Assembly: GCA_030637945.1 (NCBI GenBank)
Contig: DAOWFN010000180.1
Coordinates: 1-6,081, forward strand
Length of the DNA stretch: 6,081 bases
Origin: Gammaproteobacteria bacterium
Lineage (GTDB): Bacteria; Pseudomonadota; Gammaproteobacteria; SZUA-229
Direction of reading: 5' to 3'
In this document: positions 1 through 5,574 of the stretch, in pieces
Position numbering within the stretch: position 1 is the first letter of the stretch
Layout of the letters: each line of letters begins with the position of its first letter
Position numbers and translations under genes: made by a program
Notes under the pieces: generated by a model
Told to the model about the DNA's origin: nothing
What the model saw: only the letters and a program-made list of their open reading frames with translations
Databases searched by the model: none

Positions 1-1
1 A

Positions 2-511
2 CTGGACCTTGATGAGAGCAAGTTGCAGCGATTGAAGCAGCAGCACCCGATGATCAACACATTTTTATCGACACCGGAGGTGATTAAAACGTTGTGTGTC
101 CAGGCTGACCTCGTAATCGGTGCGGTCTTGCTTGCAGGCAGACGTGCGCCGGTTGTCTTGCAGCAATCTGTGGTGAAACAGATGAAACCAGGCAGTGTCA
201 TTGTCGATATAGCGATCGATCAGGGTGGTTGCGTTGAGGGAATCCGTGCCACCAGTAGTGAAGAGCTATGTTATGTTGAAAATGGCGTTATACACTCTGC
301 TGTGCCAAATATGCCTGCTACCGTTGCCCGCACATCGTCGCAATCTCTATCAACTGCAGTTTTACCGTATGTATCAGAGCTCGCTGCTTCATCTATTGAC
401 CTGTTGAGCCTGTCGAAATCCGTCAATTCTCAGGCTTTATACAGAGCCATAGCCATCAATCAGGGGGATGTCGTGGACGATATTTTGCGGCAGGAATTAG
501 ATTACGCTTGA
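2..511 (+). CDS. ald: Alanine dehydrogenase, C-terminal part (5' end outside window)
   Basis: Alanine dehydrogenase catalyses the NAD-dependent, reversible oxidative deamination of L-alanine to pyruvate and ammonia in the cytoplasm. The frame is open from base 2 to the TGA at 509-511, giving 169 residues. The family is usually about 370 residues, so roughly the first 200, including the substrate-binding Lys and His and the Gly-rich NAD loop, lie upstream. The family signatures seen are ADLVIGAVL, then QMKPGSVIVDIAIDQGGC, then PNMPATVARTSSQSL and LPYVSELA. The Asp of AIDQGG and the Asn of PNMP correspond to active-site positions in characterised enzymes. The last 40 residues are less typical: the usual segment ending in a VAEALGL-like helix is replaced by a diverged one. 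A TTG at 23 is an internal codon, not a start. In vibrios ald also lies near lrp-ftsK, which supports the call. Identification is firm. Confidence 0.93.
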   Translation: MDLDESKLQRLKQQHPMINTFLSTPEVIKTLCVQADLVIGAVLLAGRRAPVVLQQSVVKQMKPGSVIVDIAIDQGGCVEGIRATSSEELCYVENGVIHSAVPNMPATVARTSSQSLSTAVLPYVSELAASSIDLLSLSKSVNSQALYRAIAINQGDVVDDILRQELDYA

Positions 512-548
512 TTACTTTTGTAAGTAATGGATTCTACTGCTTACCCCC

Positions 549-577
549 TGCAAATTTGACCCGATGAGGGTTATAAT
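549..577 (+). promoter_or_regulatory. Candidate sigma-70 promoter for ftsK
   Basis: A perfect TATAAT lies at 572-577, about 35 bases before the ftsK start codon. At the optimal 17-base spacing the -35 position reads TGCAAA (549-554), only a 3 of 6 match to TTGACA. A better TTGACC at 556-561 is too close (10 bases) to pair with this box. A short inverted repeat, ACCC-N5-GGGT (559-571), abuts the -10 and could be an operator half-site or chance. The 101-bp ald-ftsK gap (512-612) holds this box and an AT-only-loop hairpin at 511-528. I see nothing else in it. Confidence 0.4.
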
Positions 578-612
578 CACCTCCACTATTACAAGTATTA
601 ACTGGGGTTACT

Positions 613-2961
613 GTGGCACAAGCGCGCCGTAAAAAAACAATAAAAAACTCGGAAAAAAGTGCAGTAATCGCGACACAACTACAACGTGGTCTAAGAGAGG
701 GTGCAATGCTGGTGCTTATGGCACTGGCTTTATTCTTGTTTACAGCATTAATTACCTATGACACCGCCGATCCCGGCTGGTCGTACACGGGTACCCGTGA
801 GGCTATTAATAATGCGGCGGGCGCCGTTGGGGCCTGGTTTTCAGACGTTCTTTATAACCTTTTTGGTTATTTATCTTTTCTTTTTCCAATCATAATTGCC
901 TACAGCGGCTGGTTAGTCCTTCGCAGTAACCATATCGAAGTTGATAAAGATATTGATTATCACGAAATGGGCATACGCTGGGCAGGCTTTTTTGTCACTG
1001 TTGCTATGGGTTGTGCACTGACCAGCATGCATTTCTCTATCGTTGAAGGCCAGTTGCCACTCGATGGTGGTGGCGTCTTGGGTGTCTGGCTGAGCGATGC
1101 CATGGCGGGCTCTATGGGTCTGCTTGGTTCAACGCTGATTCTGCTTGCCGTTTTTCTGGCGGGGATCACCTTATTTAGTGGTATTTCATGGTTTCGTGTG
1201 ATCGATGCGATAGGTGTTGCTGCCTTGTTTGCCTATGACTGGACGCAGGAGAAAGTTCTCGCTTTTATTGAAGGCAGACAGGTGAAAAAAGCGGGTGAAG
1301 AGGCTAAGCAACAACGTCAGGAAGTTGTTGCCGCCAGTAAAGTGAAACAGGCTGTGCGTGAGTCCAGAGGAACCAAGGATGTTCGAATCGAACCTGTCAT
1401 GAAAAAAGTGGAAATCTCTGAGCGCATGGACAGAGAAAAACAGATTCAATTATTTGATGCGCCCAGCGATTCTGAACTTCCGGCCTTACGTCTGTTAGAC
1501 CCGCCCAAACCACATGAGAAGGGTTACTCCAATGAAGCACTGGAGGCTCTATCACGATTGCTCGAAATAAAACTGGCCGATTTTGGTGTGGAAGTTGAAG
1601 TCGTTGCGGTCCACCCCGGTCCGGTAATCACCCGCTTCGAAATGGAACCCGCGCCGGGAGTAAAAGCCAGCAAGATTACAGCCTTATCAAAAGATCTGGC
1701 GCGTTCCTTATCCGTTCCCAGCATTCTCGTCGTGGAAGTTATACCCGGTAAGACCTGTGTTGGTCTGGAGATTCCCAATGAGCATCGTGAGATCGTTTCA
1801 TTAAGTGAAATCCTCATGTCCAAAGAATACGATAATTCGGCATCCCCACTCACGCTGGGTCTAGGTAAAGATATCGCAGGCCATCCAGTGGTTGCTGATC
1901 TGGGTAAAATGCCTCACCTGTTGGTGGCGGGTACGACAGGTTCAGGTAAGTCTGTCTGTGTTAATGCATTATTGATCAGTTTGTTATACAAGAGCAAACC
2001 AGACGAAGTGCGCCTGATCTTAATCGACCCGAAGATGCTGGAGCTCAACGTATATGAGGGGATAGCGCATCTCTTAACACCCGTTGTTACCGACATGAAA
2101 GAGGCTGCGAATGCCCTGCGCTGGTGTGTCGGTGAAATGGAAAGCCGTTACGAATTGATGTCCGGTCTCGGCGTAAGAAATATTGCCGGTTTTAACCGCA
2201 AAGTTAAAGAGGCTATCGATGCAGGCAAACCGCTCGAAGATCCAACGTTTAACCCTGACCATCATCCGCCGGGTGCGCAGCCACAAAAATTGAAACCCTT
2301 GCCTTACATTGTTGTCGTAGTTGACGAGTTTGCCGATCTGTTCATGGTGGTCGGTAAGAAGATCGAGGAACTGATCGCACGCATCACGCAGAAGGCGCGT
2401 GCTGCAGGTATTCATCTAATACTTGCGACACAACGGCCTTCAGTTGATGTGGTGACAGGGTTGATTAAATCCAATATACCAACTCGAATAGCATTTCAGG
2501 TTTCGTCACGTGTCGATTCTCGAACTATTCTTGATCAGATGGGTGCGGAGAATTTACTGGGGCATGGTGATATGTTGTATATGGAGGCGGGCAGCAGCAT
2601 GCCAACTCGCATACATGGTGCGTTTGTAGATGACCATGAAGTACACAGGGTCGTCGCATTTTTGAAAGAACAAAATGAGCCTGATTATATAGAAGAGATT
2701 CTTCAGGATAACTCGACTGTATTGCCAGGCGAGAAACCTGCGGGCGCCAATGGTGAAGAGGTTGATGCTCTATATGACGAAGCTATAGCTATTGTTACGC
2801 AAACACGAAAAGCTTCGATTTCATATGTGCAACGTCGATTGAAGATCGGCTATAACCGTGCGGCCAGGATGATCGAAGAGATGGAAGCAGCAGGGGTGGT
2901 TTCTGCCATGCAGTCTAATGGTTCACGAGAAGTTCTGGCGCCACCACCACCAGAAGGTTGA
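613..2961 (+). CDS. ftsK: DNA translocase FtsK, cell-division protein
   Basis: FtsK is a septum-anchored hexameric motor. It pumps double-stranded DNA toward dif and activates XerCD recombination to resolve chromosome dimers, and its N-terminal domain belongs to the divisome. The protein has 782 residues. A basic N-tail is followed by hydrophobic segments at about 31-48, 79-103, 122-139 and 168-188. A charged linker runs to about 290, and then the alpha/beta motor. Walker A is GTTGSGKS (440-447, Lys446). Walker B is IVVVVDEFADL, with Asp571-Glu572, followed by the LATQRPS and SRVDSRTILDQ motifs. The C-terminal gamma winged helix (about 715-780) has ASISYVQRRLKIGYNRAARM, close to E. coli, which predicts recognition of KOPS-type polar sequences. 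The linker is short, in contrast to the roughly 1,300-residue E. coli protein; 780 residues is common outside the enterics. The start is GTG (613) behind a GGGG at 604-607. No key motor residue is missing. Confidence 0.97.
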   Translation: MAQARRKKTIKNSEKSAVIATQLQRGLREGAMLVLMALALFLFTALITYDTADPGWSYTGTREAINNAAGAVGAWFSDVLYNLFGYLSFLFPIIIAYSGWLVLRSNHIEVDKDIDYHEMGIRWAGFFVTVAMGCALTSMHFSIVEGQLPLDGGGVLGVWLSDAMAGSMGLLGSTLILLAVFLAGITLFSGISWFRVIDAIGVAALFAYDWTQEKVLAFIEGRQVKKAGEEAKQQRQEVVAASKVKQAVRESRGTKDVRIEPVMKKVEISERMDREKQIQLFDAPSDSELPALRLLDPPKPHEKGYSNEALEALSRLLEIKLADFGVEVEVVAVHPGPVITRFEMEPAPGVKASKITALSKDLARSLSVPSILVVEVIPGKTCVGLEIPNEHREIVSLSEILMSKEYDNSASPLTLGLGKDIAGHPVVADLGKMPHLLVAGTTGSGKSVCVNALLISLLYKSKPDEVRLILIDPKMLELNVYEGIAHLLTPVVTDMKEAANALRWCVGEMESRYELMSGLGVRNIAGFNRKVKEAIDAGKPLEDPTFNPDHHPPGAQPQKLKPLPYIVVVVDEFADLFMVVGKKIEELIARITQKARAAGIHLILATQRPSVDVVTGLIKSNIPTRIAFQVSSRVDSRTILDQMGAENLLGHGDMLYMEAGSSMPTRIHGAFVDDHEVHRVVAFLKEQNEPDYIEEILQDNSTVLPGEKPAGANGEEVDALYDEAIAIVTQTRKASISYVQRRLKIGYNRAARMIEEMEAAGVVSAMQSNGSREVLAPPPPEG

Positions 2962-2966
2962 TTACC

Positions 2967-2990
2967 TGTAGGTGCGAATTCGTTCGCACG
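2967..2990 (+). repeat. Left REP unit of the doublet
   Basis: It begins TGTAGG and continues into a 7-bp stem GTGCGAA/TTCGCAC around a TTCG loop. It lies immediately downstream of the ftsK stop codon, the usual extragenic location for REPs, where such hairpins can protect or end the upstream message. There is no T-run after it, so it is not a classical intrinsic terminator. Confidence 0.78.
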
Positions 2991-3014
2991 CAGAGATTAC
3001 ATATGATACCCAAT

Positions 3015-3038
3015 CGTGCGAATGAATTCGCACCTACA
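3015..3038 (-). repeat. Right REP unit of the doublet, covering the lolA Shine-Dalgarno region
   Basis: Read on the minus strand it is the same REP as the left unit with one base changed. On the plus strand it ends CACCTACA just before AATT-ATG of lolA. It therefore occupies the whole interval where a ribosome binding site for the ATG at 3042 should lie, and no purine-rich Shine-Dalgarno sequence is present there. Confidence 0.78.
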
Positions 3039-3041
3039 ATT

Positions 3042-3671
3042 ATGAAAACATTTTTTATAAGCATATTTTTAATACTTGTCTCAGTGAATACATTTGCTGA
3101 TGCTAAAAAAACATCGAAAGGTGAAGAATATCTCGAAGCATTCCTGGCAGAAACGCAGACGCTGGAAGCAAACTTTGAGCAAACCTTGCGTACCCATGAA
3201 GGTGAAGTCCTGCAGCAGACAGAAGGTAAGTTCTTTCTCGACCGTCCCGGAAAATTTCGTTGGAATTATAAAACACCCTACGAACAGATTATCGTTTCTG
3301 ACGGCGTGCGAATCTGGATTTATGATGTAGACCTGCAGCAGGTAACTGTTCAAAAACAAACAGAAGGGCTGCCCGCGACACCGATGGCATTGCTCGAAGA
3401 CAGTTCAACACTCCATCAAAACTTTAATGTTTCTCCACTGGACGAACAAGCGGGTGTTTATCGTTTAAGACTTTTGAGTAAAACAAAAGAATCAGATTTT
3501 GGCGAAATAGTTATCGGTCTGGATTCTAAAGGCTTGCGTTTTATGCAGCTGCACGACCAGTTCGAACAGGTAACTGATATCGTATTCTCGGATATCTCAA
3601 CAAATTCAAAACTGCCTAAAGATATTTTTGAATTTACACCACCCGAAGGGGTTGATGTTTTTGGCGGATAG
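3042..3671 (+). CDS. lolA: Outer-membrane lipoprotein carrier protein LolA
   Basis: LolA is the periplasmic chaperone that takes mature lipoproteins from the LolCDE ABC transporter and hands them to LolB at the outer membrane. From ATG 3042 the protein has 209 residues. It has a Sec signal peptide MKTFFISIFLILVSVNTFA with cleavage likely after Ala19 (TFA-DA, as in E. coli). Family marks follow: LEANFEQTLR (41-50), then DRPGKFRWNY (67-76), whose Arg68 aligns with the functionally important Arg of E. coli LolA. Next are IIVSDGVRIWIY (83-94), a TPMALLED segment and the C-terminal FEFTPPEGVDV. The frame stays open upstream through the REP doublet. An ATG at 3003 would add MIPNRANEFAPTI, with a weak AGAG seven bases before it, and a TTG at 2958 overlaps the ftsK stop. 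I chose 3042 because the signal peptide is then canonical, but it lacks a visible Shine-Dalgarno. The function is sure; the start is not. Confidence 0.94.
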   Translation: MKTFFISIFLILVSVNTFADAKKTSKGEEYLEAFLAETQTLEANFEQTLRTHEGEVLQQTEGKFFLDRPGKFRWNYKTPYEQIIVSDGVRIWIYDVDLQQVTVQKQTEGLPATPMALLEDSSTLHQNFNVSPLDEQAGVYRLRLLSKTKESDFGEIVIGLDSKGLRFMQLHDQFEQVTDIVFSDISTNSKLPKDIFEFTPPEGVDVFGG

Positions 3672-3673
3672 CC

Positions 3674-5020
3674 ATGACTGCCGGATTATTTTCAGAAGAT
3701 AAGGTGCAAACTTATCGGCCACTAGCCGACAGGATGCGACCACAGTTGCTAGCGGATTTTATCGGACAGGAACATATAATCGGCGAAGGAAAAACCTTAA
3801 CGCAAGCAATAGAAAATCAAACCTTGCATTCCATGGTTTTCTGGGGGCCTCCAGGTACAGGAAAAACTACGCTGGCAAAAATCATAGCTAACTCCGTCCA
3901 GGCACATTTTATTAATTTATCCGCAGTACTTTCCGGTGTTAAAGATATAAGAGAAGCGATAGCGCAGGCGAAACAATGGCAGACTCAAGGAGACAAAACA
4001 ATCCTGTTTGTTGATGAGGTACATCGCTTTAATAAATCACAACAGGATGCGTTTTTACCATATGTAGAAGATGGCACGATATATTTTATTGGGGCGACTA
4101 CTGAGAACCCTTCATTTGAATTAAATAATGCGTTGTTGTCTCGCGTTAAAACCTACATCTTAAAAGCACTAACAGTCGATGATTTGAAAATGGTGGTTAC
4201 AAAAGCGTTAAGTACTGACGAACAGCTCAAGCAACTTCACATGGTCATTGATGAGCCGTCATTATCGTTATTGGCAAAGGTCGCAGATGGTGACGCAAGA
4301 CGTGTTTTGAACTTTCTGGAAATTGCCAGTGATTTAGCAGAACCAGGACCTGAAAATACCAGCAAAAAAATCAGTCAGAAAATTATCGAAGATGTCACCT
4401 CGCAAACGCTCAGGCGTTTTGACAAAGGCGGCGATTTATTTTATGAACAAATCTCTGCGCTGCATAAATCAGTGCGTGGCAGTAACCCCGATGCATCACT
4501 CTACTGGTTTTGTCGAATGATCGATGGTGGTTGTGATGCGTTATATATAGCGCGTCGCGTAGTGCGTATGGCGTCAGAGGATATTGGCAATGCTGACCCT
4601 CGAGGTTTGCAGCTTGCGTTAGATGCATGGCAGACATATGAGCGTCTGGGCAGTCCTGAAGGTGAATTGGCAATCGCTCAGGCGATTGTTTATCTGGCAT
4701 CTACCGCAAAAAGTAATGCTGTGTATACGGCATACAAAGAAGCGATGACAGATGCCAGAAATTCTGCATCACTGGATGTTCCAGAACATCTGAGAAATGC
4801 ACCAACACAATTTATGAAAGAAATCGGTTATGGCAAGGATTACCGATACGCACATGATGAAGATGATGCTTTCGCTTCAGGTGAAACGTATTTCCCGGAA
4901 GCGATGGGTGAAAAAGAGTACTACCATCCGGTCGAGCGTGGACTAGAGACAAAAATTAAAGAAAAATTAGTACGTCTTAGAGAGTCAAATCGAATAAACG
5001 CAAAAAAATCTGAAAAATAG
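3674..5020 (+). CDS. rarA: Replication-associated recombination protein A (AAA+ ATPase RarA/MgsA)
   Basis: RarA is a cytoplasmic AAA+ ATPase related to clamp loaders and to eukaryotic Mgs1/WRNIP1. It is stimulated by DNA ends, binds SSB and acts at stalled or gapped replication forks. The 448 residues match the usual family length. Walker A is GPPGTGKT (58-65, Lys64). Walker B is ILFVDEVHRF, with Asp114-Glu115. Sensor 1 is FIGATTENPSF (138-148), and a candidate arginine finger is Arg157 in LLSRVK. Sensor 2 is in GDARRVLNFLE (about 206-216). The C-terminal RarA tetramerisation domain carries KSVRGSNPDASLYW, then ARRVVRMASEDIG and a TAKSNAVY segment. The start ATG is two bases after the lolA stop, with GGCGGA (3663-3668) as ribosome binding site inside the end of lolA. 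This argues for co-transcription and coupled translation. No inactivating change is seen. Confidence 0.96.
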   Translation: MTAGLFSEDKVQTYRPLADRMRPQLLADFIGQEHIIGEGKTLTQAIENQTLHSMVFWGPPGTGKTTLAKIIANSVQAHFINLSAVLSGVKDIREAIAQAKQWQTQGDKTILFVDEVHRFNKSQQDAFLPYVEDGTIYFIGATTENPSFELNNALLSRVKTYILKALTVDDLKMVVTKALSTDEQLKQLHMVIDEPSLSLLAKVADGDARRVLNFLEIASDLAEPGPENTSKKISQKIIEDVTSQTLRRFDKGGDLFYEQISALHKSVRGSNPDASLYWFCRMIDGGCDALYIARRVVRMASEDIGNADPRGLQLALDAWQTYERLGSPEGELAIAQAIVYLASTAKSNAVYTAYKEAMTDARNSASLDVPEHLRNAPTQFMKEIGYGKDYRYAHDEDDAFASGETYFPEAMGEKEYYHPVERGLETKIKEKLVRLRESNRINAKKSEK

Positions 5021-5073
5021 CGATACCGTTCATCAGATACTTTTTCAGCGCAGCACATATCTTTTATTTTTAA

Positions 5074-5083
5074 CTATACTAAA
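5074..5083 (+). promoter_or_regulatory. Candidate sigma-S-like -10 box upstream of the PilZ gene
   Basis: CTATACTAAA at 5074-5083 matches the extended -10 typical of sigma-S promoters (CTATACT with C at -13 and A-rich downstream). It sits about 30 bases before the PilZ start, in an AT-rich 92-bp gap. No good -35 (TTGACA-like) is found 16-18 bases upstream, which sigma-S tolerates. A second -10-like GATAAT (5095-5100) is too near the start codon and also lacks a -35. That this promoter makes the PilZ gene stationary-phase controlled is inference. Confidence 0.4.
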
Positions 5084-5112
5084 TCAGTGACTTAGATAAT
5101 TAGTGGGAACAG

Positions 5113-5427
5113 ATGAAAAAAAGCAGAGAAAGATCCGCCGTTGAAGGTTATTGTATTCAGGTGCTAATCATTAATGGTGAAGTACAGGATCTTCTATCTC
5201 AAAAGTCATTTTATGTTGAAAATATAGGAAAAGGTGGTTTTCGTTTTATTTCAGATGTAAATTTCGAACTCGAAGACAGGGTACAGGTATTGTTACGTTT
5301 TCCTGATGATCGTTCACAGGAAGTACTCGGACGTATCTGTTACCGTGAAGAGTTTGACGATAAGCAGATAGCCTATGGTTTTAGTGTCATCGAAGGTTTT
5401 TATTCACTTCATGCTTCTGTTGCATAG
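5113..5427 (+). CDS. Small PilZ-domain-like protein, degenerate c-di-GMP site
   Basis: This 104-residue cytoplasmic protein appears to be a single PilZ domain. It starts at ATG with TGGGAA (5104-5109) as ribosome binding site, and has no signal peptide or membrane helix. PilZ proteins bind cyclic di-GMP through an N-terminal RxxxR and a (D/N)xSxxG motif, and usually control motility, adhesion or exopolysaccharide. Here the N-terminus is KKSRERS, giving KxxxR (Lys3-Arg7) rather than RxxxR. The second motif reads NIGKGG (37-42), with Gly39 in place of Ser. The rest follows the fold: GGFRF, a hydrophobic strand EDRVQVLLRFPDD (54-66), then VLGRICYRE (71-79) and the closing IAYGFSVIEG (86-95). Binding may therefore be weakened or lost. 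It is separated from rarA by 92 bp and probably transcribed on its own. The family call rests on pattern matching by eye and its target is unknown. Confidence 0.72.
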   Translation: MKKSRERSAVEGYCIQVLIINGEVQDLLSQKSFYVENIGKGGFRFISDVNFELEDRVQVLLRFPDDRSQEVLGRICYREEFDDKQIAYGFSVIEGFYSLHASVA

Positions 5428-5530
5428 AGCCGCTTTTTCTTAACAGTCAACATTTTTTGCAATTAAATCAGCTGCTAATTCACCAAACTAGATTCTAAAT
5501 GACCAAATCATCGGTAATCCAAATAACACG

Positions 5531-5564
5531 GCCCGATAATATTGCTCTGGCATATTATATGGGC
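5531..5564 (+). promoter_or_regulatory. Imperfect inverted repeat / hairpin before the last gene
   Basis: GCCC-G-ATAATAT (5531-5542) pairs with ATATTAT-AT-GGGC (5552-5564) around a 9-base loop. This gives 11 Watson-Crick pairs with one asymmetric step (G5535 opposite A5559-T5560). It ends 10 bases before the ATG at 5575, so it could be an operator or a leader hairpin. GATAAT at 5535-5540 inside it is -10-like but has no convincing -35. The 147-bp gap 5428-5574 otherwise shows an imperfect AATTA...TAATT repeat around CAGCTG (5461-5480) and no clear terminator. Confidence 0.4.
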
Positions 5565-5574
5565 GATAGGCGAG

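Larger units (their letters stand above)
2967..3038. repeat. REP doublet (REPIN/BIME-like) between ftsK and lolA
   Basis: Two 24-base arms (2967-2990 and 3015-3038) are inverted copies separated by a 24-base spacer. They match at 23 of 24 positions. The single difference (G2982 opposite T3023) would be a G-U pair in RNA, so a transcript could form an unbroken 24-bp hairpin. Each arm also has its own stem, GTGCGAA/TTCGCAC, with loop TTCG (2979-2982) or TGAA (3023-3026). Each carries GTAG on its outer side (CTAC on the right). A GTAG or GGAG head before a short palindrome is the hallmark of REP sequences moved by RAYT (TnpA-REP) transposases, and two inverted REPs define a REPIN. The element starts 5 bases after the ftsK stop and ends 3 bases before the lolA ATG. 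Whether other copies exist in the genome cannot be seen here. Confidence 0.85.

Noticed and set aside
511..528. Hairpin ATTACTT-TTGT-AAGTAAT right after the ald stop, as an intrinsic terminator
   Set aside because: The stem is almost all A-T and no T-run follows on either strand; it may be chance.
960..2415. Several minus-strand open frames of 60-113 codons inside ftsK
   Set aside because: All lie opposite conserved FtsK sequence and show no protein-like domain pattern.
3081..3359. Minus-strand frame and an overlapping plus-strand frame (3094-3330) inside lolA
   Set aside because: Out-of-frame shadows of lolA with no independent start signals.
4410..4700. 96-codon open frame on the minus strand inside rarA
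   Set aside because: It is fully contained in the strongly conserved rarA coding sequence, has no ribosome binding site or family resemblance, and is a shadow frame.
5010..5048. CTGAAAAA / TTTTTCAG inverted repeat around the rarA stop, as a terminator
   Set aside because: The 8-bp A-T stem has a 23-base loop, and its T-run is part of the stem rather than following it.
5411..5440. ATGC-GCAT mini-hairpin plus T-stretch after the PilZ gene, as a terminator
   Set aside because: Only four pairs, overlapping the stop codon and separated from the T-stretch; not convincing.
5549..5564. TGGCAT-like sequence as a sigma-54 promoter
   Set aside because: The required GG-N10-GC spacing is not met; the downstream dinucleotide is GG and GC lies two bases too far.
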